Assembly (NCBI GenBank): GCA_930989535.1 | Contig: CAKNLK010000008.1 | Span: 1-64,000, forward strand | Source of the DNA: an uncultured Clostridia bacterium | Lineage (GTDB): Bacteria > Bacillota > Clostridia > Christensenellales > Borkfalkiaceae | Reading direction: 5' to 3' | Length of the DNA stretch: 64,000 bases | Shown here: piece by piece, positions 10,010 through 18,388 of the stretch | Numbering within the stretch: position 1 is the first letter of the stretch | How the letters are laid out: each line of letters opens with the position of its first letter | Position numbers and translations under genes: made by a program | The notes under the pieces: model-generated | Database searches by the model: none | What the model was told of the DNA's origin: nothing | The model's input: only the letters and a program-made list of their open reading frames with translations

Positions 10010-10024
10010 GGGAGGGACGTAAGA

Positions 10025-10867
10025 TTGAAACATAGAAAACATGGCATCGAAGGCACCGTTGCACAAACGGTTCTGTATATTTGTCTTGCAATCATTGTCG
10101 CATTGGTGCTCATGCCCTTGATTATAACGTTCCTGTATTCCTTAAAGTTGCCGTATGAGCACATGCTCAGCGTTTGGGATTGGCCTTCCGACCCGCAGTG
10201 GGGGTACTATGTCGATGCGTTTAATGCAATTTGGGGCAACATGTTCAACAGCCTTATTGTCTGTGTTGTGACCACGTTGGGGGTTGTCTTGTTCAGTTCG
10301 ATAACTGCGTACGTCTTTTCGCGCCATAAATTTTTCGGTAAAGAGGTACTTTTTTCGCTGGTACTTGCACTTATGATGGTTCCGAGCGTGCTTACAATGA
10401 CGCCTTCGTATCTTACCGTTTTGAATATCGGTATTTTTGATACGCGTTGGGCGCTGATACTGCCGGGAATTGCCGGGGGACAGGTGGGCGCAATTTTTCT
10501 GTTCCGCACATTTTTTTCGCAACAGCCATCCTCTCTGTTTGAGAGCGCTACGCTCGACGGCGCAAATGATCTCGTTATGTATGCCTATATCACTTTGCCT
10601 TTGGCTGTTCCCGTATTGATTATTCAGGCATTGGGAACTTTCAGTCTTATGTATAACGATTTCCTGTGGCCGACGCTCGTTGTCCGAAACGATTCGATTC
10701 AAACATTGATGCCTCGCTTGAAATATATTGCGGAAACGGTCAACATGACCAAACCGGGCGTGTCCTATGCGATGTATTTGTTGGCGGGCATTCCTTTGGC
10801 GATTACCTCGCTTATCGGCCTCAAATATTTTATCAACGGCGACTATGCTTCGGGCATGAAGCTGTAA
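10025..10867 (+). CDS. Sugar ABC permease (MalG type)
   Basis: 280 aa with six predicted membrane helices. The EAA loop is 'FESATLDGANDLVMYAYIT', where the energising ATPase should dock. It starts with TTG at 10025 after a strong GGAGGG site, 15 nt behind the preceding permease, so the two are translated as a pair. No ATP-binding subunit is encoded nearby; in Bacillota a shared MsmX-type ATPase commonly serves such systems. Confidence 0.92.
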   Translation: MKHRKHGIEGTVAQTVLYICLAIIVALVLMPLIITFLYSLKLPYEHMLSVWDWPSDPQWGYYVDAFNAIWGNMFNSLIVCVVTTLGVVLFSSITAYVFSRHKFFGKEVLFSLVLALMMVPSVLTMTPSYLTVLNIGIFDTRWALILPGIAGGQVGAIFLFRTFFSQQPSSLFESATLDGANDLVMYAYITLPLAVPVLIIQALGTFSLMYNDFLWPTLVVRNDSIQTLMPRLKYIAETVNMTKPGVSYAMYLLAGIPLAITSLIGLKYFINGDYASGMKL

Positions 10868-10885
10868 TATTGTAGGAGGAAATGA

Positions 10886-12757
10886 ATGAAAAAATTTATT
10901 TGTATAATGCTGTCGCTTGTCTTTACGGCGGTGTTGTTTGCCGGCTGCGCGCCCGATTCGGGCGATGAGCCGGGGCAGGAACAAGATGAAATACTGCTGC
11001 TCAATACTACCGAACAGACGGTCAATAGCTTGACGGCGGTCGACCGCTTGGGGCGGGAAGTTCCCGCAATATCCGGTTCCAATGACGAGAGGTACATGGG
11101 GCTTTTCTATTTCCTGTGGAATGGGCAGGAAAGAACCAAGCAGACGCAGATTTATGACAATACCGTGCTTTTCGAACAGTTGGGAGATGCTTTTTGGGAC
11201 GGCACGCAAATTGTGACGTCGCCTCCCAGTCAATTCCATTATTGGGGCGAGCCCCTGTTTGGCTATTATAATGCACAGGATCCTTGGGTGATTCGCCGCC
11301 ATTTGGAGATGATTACAATGGCCGGCATCGATTTCTTGGTCTTTGACGCGACCAACCAATTTACCTATAACCAGGTATGGCAGGTTATGTTCCCGATTAT
11401 GGAAGAATTTGCCGAGCAAGGTTTTGCGATTCCGAAGATTGTTTTTTATACTAATACCGAATCGGAACAGCGCGTTACCCAGCTGTACTCGCAGCTGTAT
11501 TCGCAGGGTTTGTTTAAAGATTTGTGGTTCTGCCCCAACGGCAAACCGCTGATCATCTGCGCGAACAAAGCGGGGTGTTCGGAAGAAATCCGCAACTTCT
11601 TCGAATTCCGTTCCAGCCAGTGGCCGGGAACAACGGATTATGAAGACGGATTCCCCTGGATTGATTTTAATCGCCCGCAGAAAGTTTATCCGAAGGGCGG
11701 CGTTACGGGCGGTTCAATCATGAGTGTTTCCGTTTCGCAGCATCCCGGTTGGCCTTTTTCCGATTCTATTCAGTATAAGGATGTGCAGGCTGCGTCCGGC
11801 AAGACTTATTACAATGAAAACTGGGGCAGGGGCTATACCACGGAGGCCGGGGTGAACGACCCGAGTAAAATTGACGAGGGCGCAAACTTCCAGGAGCAGT
11901 GGGACAACGCGATAGAAGCCGATCCGTCCACCGTATTTGTAACCGGTTGGAACGAGTGGATTGCCGTTAAAAACTTCGAGGATATTACCGTTACGACGGG
12001 TGTGCCTTCCCGCGTCGGCATCCCCGACCGAAGGGTATTCTTTGTCGATACCTTCAACGAAGAATTTTCGCGCGACATCGAACCGATGAAGGGCGGTTAC
12101 GGCGACAATTATTACTTGCAGATGATTGAAAATATCCGTGCCTATAAGGGATATACGGACGGCGAGTATGCAAAGGGCCAAAAATTGACCATCGATACAA
12201 ACGGTTCCGTCAAACAGTGGGAGGCTGTGACTTCCTCGTTCCGCGATTTTGTCGGCGATGCGGTCGAACGTAATTATGTGGATGCCGCCGGGGTTTCCAC
12301 ATATACGGATATCTCCAATCGTAACGATATTTCCGAAGTCCGTTTGACCTACGACAACGACAATATTTATATTCTCGTTTCGACGGCGGAAAATATAACC
12401 GCACATGAGCAGGGCGATTTGTCTTGGATGAATATTCTTATCGGAGTCGATGGCAGTGATGCTCCCGCATTCGAAAACTGGCAGTATGTAATCAATCGTA
12501 CTCCGGGGGGCGGCACGACTTCCGTCGAAAAGAGCTTGAGCGGCTATTCCTTTGAGAAAATCGGCGATGCGCAGTATTCCGTGAACGGCAAATATCTGCA
12601 AGTCGCGATTCCGAAGACGCTTTTGGGGCTTGGCGATAACTTTACGTTGGAAATTAAGGTTACCGACCATATCACTCACCCTGACGATATAATGGATTAT
12701 TATGTCAGCGGAGACAGTGCTCCCATCGGAAGGTTCAGCTATTCGTGGCAGGTATAA
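10886..12757 (+). CDS. Glycosidase-like lipoprotein, first tandem copy
   Basis: 623 aa. Lipobox FAGC (Cys21) marks it as a surface lipoprotein. The central region looks like a TIM-barrel of the GH71/GH99-like kind: 'GIDFLVFDATN', 'IPKIVFYTNT', 'NENWGRGYTTEAG', 'FVTGWNEWIAVK' and 'EFSRDIEPM'. The last ~170 residues resemble a CBM9/DOMON-type carbohydrate-binding beta-sandwich ('NDISEVRLTYDNDNIYILVS'). It lies 18 bp after the permease. It probably cuts or binds the extracellular glycan whose fragments the transporter imports. The exact family is uncertain. The following gene is a divergent duplicate. Confidence 0.65.
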   Translation: MKKFICIMLSLVFTAVLFAGCAPDSGDEPGQEQDEILLLNTTEQTVNSLTAVDRLGREVPAISGSNDERYMGLFYFLWNGQERTKQTQIYDNTVLFEQLGDAFWDGTQIVTSPPSQFHYWGEPLFGYYNAQDPWVIRRHLEMITMAGIDFLVFDATNQFTYNQVWQVMFPIMEEFAEQGFAIPKIVFYTNTESEQRVTQLYSQLYSQGLFKDLWFCPNGKPLIICANKAGCSEEIRNFFEFRSSQWPGTTDYEDGFPWIDFNRPQKVYPKGGVTGGSIMSVSVSQHPGWPFSDSIQYKDVQAASGKTYYNENWGRGYTTEAGVNDPSKIDEGANFQEQWDNAIEADPSTVFVTGWNEWIAVKNFEDITVTTGVPSRVGIPDRRVFFVDTFNEEFSRDIEPMKGGYGDNYYLQMIENIRAYKGYTDGEYAKGQKLTIDTNGSVKQWEAVTSSFRDFVGDAVERNYVDAAGVSTYTDISNRNDISEVRLTYDNDNIYILVSTAENITAHEQGDLSWMNILIGVDGSDAPAFENWQYVINRTPGGGTTSVEKSLSGYSFEKIGDAQYSVNGKYLQVAIPKTLLGLGDNFTLEIKVTDHITHPDDIMDYYVSGDSAPIGRFSYSWQV

Positions 12758-12758
12758 G

Positions 12759-14573
12759 ATGAAAAAAATATTATGTTTAGTGTTGTGCGCGGCATTGCTT
12801 TCGCTTTGCTGCGCCTGCGCGCCCGGCAATACGGGGGACGACGGAGGAGATGCAGTGACGGAAGAAGTGAAGATACAGCCCCTTACCGAACGGCAGAATG
12901 TTAGTTATGCGCTTTCGGGAACGGACGACGTCGGCAGGAAAATTGAACCCGCCGGGGAAGCAACAAACGACAGGCTGGTAGGTATTTTCTATGTGCTTTG
13001 GCTTGGGAACGATTATTCAGACGAGGGTGAACCGTATTTCGACGGTATATACGACATATCCAAGATGGATTTCAACACTGTCTTTTCGGGAAGCGGATCG
13101 CCGTTTTTAAAGCACCATTTTTATGCTGAGCCGTTGTTCGGGTATTATAACATGCAGGATTATTGGGTTGTAGAGCGCCATGTACAGATGTTTATTGCCG
13201 CCGGCATAGACTTTTTAGGCATTGACGCCACGAACAATAATATCTATAAAGGGCCGCTCACGATTCTTTTGGAAATTTTGGAGAAGTATCGTTTGGAGGG
13301 GTACAAAGTACCTAAAATCATGTTCTTGACCAATACGAATTCAAATGAACGCGTGCAACAATTGTACGATTTCATTTATAAGGATAACCGTTATCAGGAA
13401 CTTTGGTTTACCGATACCGATGAGGGCAGGAACCCGGATGGGAAGCCTTGGCTTACCATGCGGAGCGAGCAGCAGGTTTATCTTCCCAAGGCCGTCCGCG
13501 ACAAATTTTATTTCCGCGACAGCCAGTGGCCGAACGAGCCGTTCAAGGATAACGGTTTCCCTTGGATTGAATACGAGCGCCCGCAGCCTGTGCATAACGG
13601 AGTTATCAGCGTTTCCGTTGCTCAGAATTCCGGCATGCACATGAGCAATTCGGTGCAGTTTAAAGAAAGCCCCAACGATATCGATTATTACAATCAGAAT
13701 TGGGGCAGAGGGTATACGACCGAAGGGAATAATAATGAAGAATTGATAGACGAAGGTGCGAACTTCCAGGAACAATGGGATGTGGCCATTCAATCGCAGG
13801 ATGCGCGCATTGCTTTTATCCTGGAATGGAACGAATGGGCGGCTTTGAAATTGGCTACGGAGGTTGTTGGCATCGGCAATACAGTCGTATTCTTTGATTG
13901 CGTTACCCCGGAATTCTCGCGTGATATCGAGCCGATAAGCGGCTTTTTCGGCGATAATTATTATATGCAGATGATTAAGAATATCCGGGAGTTCAAAGGA
14001 CAGTCGGGGAGCGGAATATCCGTAGAAACGGCTGCTTTGCAGGCGGACAAAATCTCTGAAAATTGGAACGTTGTTCAGTCCGGCGTGGCTGATTTTGCCG
14101 GCCAAAAAACGCGCGATTTTATCAATTGTGACGGCAGCGGGCGATATCAAAATACCACCAAGCGCAATGATATTGTAGAGGTTCGCGTTGCGCAGGACAA
14201 TTCCAATTACTATTTTCTTTTGACGGCAAACGAGGAAATCACTGCTGCAGACGGAAGCGAATGGATGAATCTATGGCTGAAAACTTCCGAATCGACCGAC
14301 GGGTATGATTTTGTAATTAACCGTTCCAGAGAAAACGGTAAGGCGAGCGTAGAAAAACTGGTCGGCGGAAACGGCGAAACTGTGGGTGATGCGGAATATA
14401 TTGTTAACGGAAAATATATTCAGTTTACAGTGGCGAAGTCGCTTTTAGGTGACCATGCTTCCTTTGAATTTAAGGCGACGGACAATGTCGACCTTCTGTC
14501 GGATATTATGTTGCTCTATACTACGGGCGACAGTGCGCCCTATGGAAGGCTGAATTATCTGTTTACCAAATGA
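12759..14573 (+). CDS. Glycosidase-like lipoprotein, second tandem copy
   Basis: 604 aa from the ATG at 12759, one base after the previous stop; an earlier in-frame start would lie inside that gene. Lipobox CCAC (Cys20). It aligns along its whole length with the preceding protein: 'AEPLFGYYNMQDYWVVERH', 'GIDFLGIDATNNN', 'FILEWNEWAALK', 'EFSRDIEPI', and the same C-terminal binding domain. Key WNEW and SRDIEP motifs are kept, so both copies may be active, perhaps on different linkages. It ends the operon; a hairpin terminator follows at 14697. Confidence 0.65.
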   Translation: MKKILCLVLCAALLSLCCACAPGNTGDDGGDAVTEEVKIQPLTERQNVSYALSGTDDVGRKIEPAGEATNDRLVGIFYVLWLGNDYSDEGEPYFDGIYDISKMDFNTVFSGSGSPFLKHHFYAEPLFGYYNMQDYWVVERHVQMFIAAGIDFLGIDATNNNIYKGPLTILLEILEKYRLEGYKVPKIMFLTNTNSNERVQQLYDFIYKDNRYQELWFTDTDEGRNPDGKPWLTMRSEQQVYLPKAVRDKFYFRDSQWPNEPFKDNGFPWIEYERPQPVHNGVISVSVAQNSGMHMSNSVQFKESPNDIDYYNQNWGRGYTTEGNNNEELIDEGANFQEQWDVAIQSQDARIAFILEWNEWAALKLATEVVGIGNTVVFFDCVTPEFSRDIEPISGFFGDNYYMQMIKNIREFKGQSGSGISVETAALQADKISENWNVVQSGVADFAGQKTRDFINCDGSGRYQNTTKRNDIVEVRVAQDNSNYYFLLTANEEITAADGSEWMNLWLKTSESTDGYDFVINRSRENGKASVEKLVGGNGETVGDAEYIVNGKYIQFTVAKSLLGDHASFEFKATDNVDLLSDIMLLYTTGDSAPYGRLNYLFTK

Positions 14574-14696
14574 TGATTTGAAAAGAGGCGCTTTTTACGT
14601 TGAAATCAAAAAAGGTGCTGCGGTAAAGTGCAGTTTCCATAGGGAATAAAATCAAGATTAAATTTTGATATGAATTGCACCTTCAAGCGAAAGAAT

Positions 14697-14725
14697 GATG
14701 TCGGAACCACCGGCATCATTTTTTT
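14697..14725 (+). terminator. Intrinsic terminator of the glycan-use operon
   Basis: Eight-bp stem GATGTCGG / CCGGCATC (one G-U pair), 5-nt loop, then T7. It separates the operon from the MarR promoter 11 bp downstream. Confidence 0.75.
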
Positions 14726-14735
14726 ATGCAAACCA

Positions 14736-14764
14736 TTGACATTAGTCCGAATAATGACTATAAT
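14736..14764 (+). promoter_or_regulatory. Consensus promoter with MarR operator-like repeat
   Basis: TTGACA (14736-14741), 17-bp spacer, TATAAT (14759-14764). Inside the spacer and overlapping the -10 lies the inverted repeat TAGTC-N8-GACTA (14743-14760). A repressor bound there would block RNA polymerase, so autoregulation by the MarR gene that follows is the natural reading. Confidence 0.85.
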
Positions 14765-14784
14765 TGAAGGAAAGCGAGGAAGAC

Positions 14785-15240
14785 ATGGAAACATACGAGT
14801 TTATGAGGGTTTTGGGCGAACGCTCCAACCGAGTAGACAGATTATATTACAAGTGGGCAAAGGCGCACGGCATCAGTTACAACGTTCTGGCGGTTTTGTA
14901 CGTCGCCTATAAAGATCCTGAAAGTACGCAAAAAGTAGTCAGTGAAGAATGGAGTTTGCCTAAGCAAACGGTAAATACCGTCTGCAAAGATTTGTGTGCG
15001 CGCGGACTTCTTATCCTTGAAAAGAGCGAACGCGACGGCAGAGAAATGCGTCTGACATTGACAGAGGCGGGCAAAGAGCTGGCGCGCCCTGTCGTTGATG
15101 AACTCATAGGTGTAGAGAGCGAGATTTTAGGCAGTATGGGATGTGAAGCCGTGAAAACATTACTCACGCTGTTCAACCAATATTGCGATGAGGCGGAAAA
15201 GCGATTATCAGATTCGGTGAAGAGAGGTAGGCAAGAATGA
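14785..15240 (+). CDS. MarR-family transcriptional regulator
   Basis: 151 aa. The ATG at 14785 follows GAGGAAG; a TTG at 14764 is in frame but lies within the -10 box, so it cannot be the start. Winged-helix features include 'TQKVVSEEWSLPKQTVNTVC' as recognition region and 'SERDGREMRLTLTEAGKEL' as wing, the usual MarR layout with flanking dimerisation helices. It overlaps the next gene by ATGA. It probably represses its own operon through the repeat between the -35 and -10 boxes; the inducer is unknown. Confidence 0.9.
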   Translation: METYEFMRVLGERSNRVDRLYYKWAKAHGISYNVLAVLYVAYKDPESTQKVVSEEWSLPKQTVNTVCKDLCARGLLILEKSERDGREMRLTLTEAGKELARPVVDELIGVESEILGSMGCEAVKTLLTLFNQYCDEAEKRLSDSVKRGRQE

Positions 15241-15998
15241 CGGAAGATAGAAGGGGTGCAGTGCGCGACGATATTTTTGTGTATGCCGCAAACGAATACG
15301 GAACGACGCCGGAATATCCGTGGAGATATCTTCCTGCCTATGCTGTTTTGCGTCATCCAAATGGCAAATGGTACGGGATCGTCATGAATGTGCCGAATGT
15401 CAGATTAGGACTTCCGGGTGATGACCGTACGGATATCCTCGTCGCAAAATGCGAACCGGGGTTACAATCTGTGCTCCTTTCGCGAAAGGGCTTTCTGCCC
15501 GCCTATCATCTCAATAAAGAGCGTTGGATCAGCGTGCTTTTGGACGGCACGGCGGAAAAAGAACAGGCTTGCGGACTCCTCGATATGAGTTATTCCATAA
15601 CGGGCGAAAGATGCAGCCGTGCAAAAAACAGAGATGAACCTCAAACTTGGATAGTCCCCGTCAATCCGAAATATTACGACATCGAAAAGGCTTTTTCGAA
15701 GAACGACGAGATCATCTGGAAGCAAAGCAACAATATTACGGCGGGAGATACCGTCTATCTGTATATCGCAGCGCCCGTTTCGGGCATTGTGTACGAATGT
15801 GCCGTACTTGAAACGGATATACCCTACCACTTTGACAACGGCAAAGTGCATATGGAGCGAGTGATGAAGATACGTCTGAAACGAAAATTCTCGCAGCCCG
15901 TTCCGCTTGAAAAGCTCAAGGGATACGGAATTTTTGCCGTGCGCGGACCGATCCGTATGTCGTATGGACTGCAATACGAATTGGAGGCAAAACAATGA
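15237..15998 (+). CDS. MmcQ/YjbR-family protein fused to an EVE-like domain
   Basis: 253 aa. Residues about 1-125 match the MmcQ/YjbR (DUF419) fold: 'PWRYLPAYAVLRHPNGKWYG' and 'PAYHLNKERWISVLLDG'. Residues about 135-253 look like an EVE/PUA-type nucleotide-binding domain, opening with 'TWIVPVNPKYYDIEKAF' and containing 'ITAGDTVYLYIAAPVSGIVY'. Many MmcQ proteins are single-domain, so the fusion is notable; EVE domains are linked to modified-base recognition. It overlaps the MarR gene upstream and the exonuclease gene downstream by ATGA junctions, so the three are coupled. A role in DNA or RNA damage or modification is inference. Confidence 0.75.
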   Translation: MTEDRRGAVRDDIFVYAANEYGTTPEYPWRYLPAYAVLRHPNGKWYGIVMNVPNVRLGLPGDDRTDILVAKCEPGLQSVLLSRKGFLPAYHLNKERWISVLLDGTAEKEQACGLLDMSYSITGERCSRAKNRDEPQTWIVPVNPKYYDIEKAFSKNDEIIWKQSNNITAGDTVYLYIAAPVSGIVYECAVLETDIPYHFDNGKVHMERVMKIRLKRKFSQPVPLEKLKGYGIFAVRGPIRMSYGLQYELEAKQ

Positions 15999-16567
15999 CC
16001 GTCCGCCCGCAGAAAGGACACAGCGTGAACTTTTTGCCGCGGGATTACACCGTCGTCGATATCGAAACCAACGGGCTTTTTTCTGGGAAGTGCGAGATCC
16101 TTGAAATCTCCGCCGTAAAGTTCACGGAAGGTAAAAAGACAGATGCATACTCCACGCTGATAAAGCCTTCCCGCAAGATAGACCGATTTATTACACGTCT
16201 GACGGGCATCACCGACGAGATGGCGGCAAACGGCGTTGACATAAGTGAGGCGCTTGACGGCTTTACACAGTTTATCAAAGACGATATATTGCTCGGCTAC
16301 AACGTCAACTTTGATATAAACTTTCTGTACGACAGTCTGACTGAACACCGCAATATGCCGCTCTCCAATGACTGGCTGGACGTATTGCGGCTCACAAGAA
16401 AGTATCTGCCGCAACTTGAAAATCATAAGCAGACCACCGTGGCAAAGTATTTCGGCATTAATATAGACGGCGCGCACCGCGCCGAAAAAGACTGCCTTAT
16501 TTGCAGCGCCCTCTATGAACGGCTGCGCGGTGAATTTATTAACAAGAGCACAAAACTCGGCGGATAA
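15995..16567 (+). CDS. DEDDh 3'-5' exonuclease (DnaQ-like)
   Basis: 190 aa. Exo I is 'YTVVDIETNGLF' (Asp, Glu), Exo II 'LLGYNVNFDINFLYDSL' (Asp), Exo III 'GAHRAEKDCL' (His and Asp), giving the DEDDh set of the DNA polymerase III epsilon superfamily. It lacks any polymerase- or helicase-linked domain, so it is a stand-alone nuclease trimming DNA or RNA ends. GGAGG precedes the ATG, which overlaps the previous stop. It sits with a MarR regulator and an MmcQ-EVE protein, suggesting a small nucleic-acid maintenance operon. Confidence 0.88.
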   Translation: MTVRPQKGHSVNFLPRDYTVVDIETNGLFSGKCEILEISAVKFTEGKKTDAYSTLIKPSRKIDRFITRLTGITDEMAANGVDISEALDGFTQFIKDDILLGYNVNFDINFLYDSLTEHRNMPLSNDWLDVLRLTRKYLPQLENHKQTTVAKYFGINIDGAHRAEKDCLICSALYERLRGEFINKSTKLGG

Positions 16568-16582
16568 GGAGATTTTTATCTT

Positions 16583-17473
16583 ATGGATACGATTGTCAAA
16601 GTTATTCCTGTAAAGGACGTGATAACCAAATCCAACCTGCCCGTGTGTGACTTTTCGGTCAATCCCTACACGGGCTGCGAACACAGCTGTAAGTATTGTT
16701 ACGCCTGCTTTATGAAACGTTTTACAAGCCACTCCGAAGAATGGGGCAGTTTTGTGGACGTGAAAGATTGGGGCGAAATCAAAACCCCCGAAAAATACCG
16801 TGGCAAGGAGCTGTTCATCGGCTCGGTGACTGACCCTTATCAGCCGTTGGAAGAGAAGTTCGGTAGGACGCGCACCCTTTTGGAACAGTTACAAGGCAGC
16901 GGGGCTATTCTTTCAATAGCCACCAAGTCCGACCTCATTTTGCGCGATTTAGACCTCATTAAAACATTCCCGAATGCGCGTGTTTCGTGGTCGATCAACA
17001 CTCTGGACGAAGATTTCAAAAACGTTATGGACAATGCCGTATCCATTGAACGCCGCCTTGCGGCAATGAAGGCATTCCATGACGCGGGCGTGCGCACCAC
17101 CTGCTTTATTTCGCCAATCTTCCCGGGTATCACAGACTGCAAGGCAATCATAAGACGGGCGAAAAATCAGTGCAATCTCGTCTGGCTGGAAAACCTCAAC
17201 CTACGCGGCAACTATAAGCCCGTCATCTTGAAATATATCGCGGAGAAACATCCCGACCTTGTGCCGCTCTATGACGACATCTACCGCAGGAACAGCCGCG
17301 CCTATTGGAGCGCGCTCAACGAAGAGCTTGCGGCCTTTTGTAAAGAGGAAGGCCTTGAATATATCCGCGACGACGACAGCATGCGAAGACCGTTCGACGC
17401 GCCGCCCATTGTCGTCAATTACTTTTTCCACGAAGAAGTCAAAAAGTCCGCGAAACAGAAAACTGTTGAATAA
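16583..17473 (+). CDS. Radical SAM protein (spore photoproduct lyase-like family)
   Basis: 296 aa. The cluster motif C-x3-C-x2-C is at Cys32, Cys36 and Cys39 ('GCEHSCKYCYACFMKRF'), binding the 4Fe-4S cluster that cleaves S-adenosylmethionine. Downstream 'GSVTDPYQPLEEKFGRTR' and 'SIATKSDLILRDLDL' are typical of the small Rv2578c/SplB-related radical SAM group. AAGGAG precedes the ATG, 15 bp after the exonuclease gene. The substrate is unknown; DNA-repair-like chemistry is possible given its relatives and neighbours, but this is inference. Confidence 0.8.
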   Translation: MDTIVKVIPVKDVITKSNLPVCDFSVNPYTGCEHSCKYCYACFMKRFTSHSEEWGSFVDVKDWGEIKTPEKYRGKELFIGSVTDPYQPLEEKFGRTRTLLEQLQGSGAILSIATKSDLILRDLDLIKTFPNARVSWSINTLDEDFKNVMDNAVSIERRLAAMKAFHDAGVRTTCFISPIFPGITDCKAIIRRAKNQCNLVWLENLNLRGNYKPVILKYIAEKHPDLVPLYDDIYRRNSRAYWSALNEELAAFCKEEGLEYIRDDDSMRRPFDAPPIVVNYFFHEEVKKSAKQKTVE

Positions 17474-17557
17474 TGCCGAAAAAGTATTCGGCATTAGCGT
17501 TGGTTCTTGGATAGCAGAAAGCAGAATAATATAGTAATCCCGGTATTTATCGGGATT
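17472..17557 (+). other. Two small hairpins after the radical SAM gene
   Basis: AATGCCGAA / TTCGGCATT (17472-17495) and AATCCCG / CGGGATT (17536-17557). Neither has a following T-run, so termination is uncertain; they mark the junction to the accessory region. Confidence 0.35.
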
Positions 17558-17570
17558 AAGCCAATTGTAA

Positions 17571-17939
17571 ACCATAGAAAAGTATGCATTCCAATATTGT
17601 TCCAGCCTTGAAAGTATTAACATTCTAAATAGTGTCACAACCATAGAGCAAGGTGCATTTTATAATTGCAGTTCTCTCACGGAAATCAAAATTTCGGATA
17701 GCGTAACCAGTATAGGTGCTTATGCTTTTTTTGGCTGCACTTCGCTTGAAAGCGTAACGCTAGGTAATGGAGTAATAAGTATCGGGCAGTATTCACTTTG
17801 GGACTGTTATTCACTAACAAACATTTATTTCAATGGCACAATGGAACAGTGGAATATGATTGAGAAAGGAATCTCATGGGATGCCAATACGGGCAAATAC
17901 ACAATTCATTGTACAAACGGCGATATAACAAAAAGCTAA
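17571..17939 (+). pseudogene. 3' remnant of a BspA-type leucine-rich repeat gene
   Basis: Translated from 17571 the frame reads TIEKYAFQYCSSLESI, then two further LRR_5 units containing 'TIEQGAFYNCSSLTEI' and 'SIGAYAFFGCTSLESV', then 'SLWDCYSLTNIYFNGT' and a typical C-terminal 'GDITKS' followed by stop at 17937-17939. A TAA at 17568 ends the frame upstream, and no start or signal peptide exists. It is the last ~122 codons of a Treponema/BspA-like surface protein gene whose 5' part was lost. Its end touches the accessory element. Confidence 0.8.
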
Positions 17940-17961
17940 ATACTCTTTCAAAGCCGCTCCG

Positions 17962-18135
17962 CAAGGGGCGGTTTTGTTATGCAAAAAACAGAACGGAAAA
18001 CAGGGTTAAAAATGGAGATGGCAGTAAGGCGTGCGCTTGGCTTATATACAAGGGGCGGTTTTGTTATGCAAAAAACAGAACGGAAAACAGGGTTAAAAAT
18101 GGAGATGGCAGTAAGGCGTGCGCTTGGCTTATATA
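17962..18135. repeat. Perfect tandem duplication, 2 x 87 bp
   Basis: The unit starting CAAGGGGCGGTTTTGTTATG at 17962 is repeated without change from 18049, period 87 bp (29 codons). Each unit carries a ribosome-site-like AAGGGG and an ATG, so a translation start is duplicated in frame. Confidence 0.9.
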
Positions 18136-18155
18136 CAAGTCGGCGGCGAAGCTGA
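17979..18155 (+). CDS. Candidate small basic protein made of the duplicated unit
   Basis: 58 codons from ATG 17979, or 29 from the second ATG at 18066; both end at TGA 18153. Each half reads MQKTERKTGLKMEMAVRRAL and on; the last half ends in YTSRRRS. It is strongly basic. AAGGGG lies about 10 nt before each ATG. No family is recognised, and coding is uncertain: it could also be just the transcribed end of the accessory element. Confidence 0.35.
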   Translation: MQKTERKTGLKMEMAVRRALGLYTRGGFVMQKTERKTGLKMEMAVRRALGLYTSRRRS

Positions 18156-18179
18156 CGGCGCGGCTGACGCCGCGCCGTC
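18154..18179. terminator. GC-rich 11-bp hairpin
   Basis: GACGGCGCGGC / GCCGCGCCGTC with a 4-nt loop, just after the duplicated unit. No T-run. The remainder to 18388 is GC-rich with further self-complementary stretches (for example around 18255-18312) and no gene; it is the 3' flank of the leftward rep gene. Confidence 0.45.
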
Positions 18180-18388
18180 ACCCGCTCGCTGCGCTCGCGG
18201 GCGCCGAAGCCAAGCGCACGCCCCAACGGGCAAACAAACCGAAAACCGAAACGAAAGCGCGGCGGTAGCGAAGCCGCCCCGCTAACCCGCTTGGGGCGGG
18301 CTTTCGCTTTTCCCGCCGCGCACGGCTTTCTTCTCGTCGGTTTTGTACCGTTATTGTTTTAGCCCTTTCAGTGTACGCCGCGCTTTTG

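Noticed and set aside
17876..18268. 130-codon open frame across the 87-bp duplication
   Set aside because: Wrong frame relative to the LRR remnant, no ribosome site and no resemblance to a protein family; the nested 58-codon frame with ribosome-like sites is more plausible.
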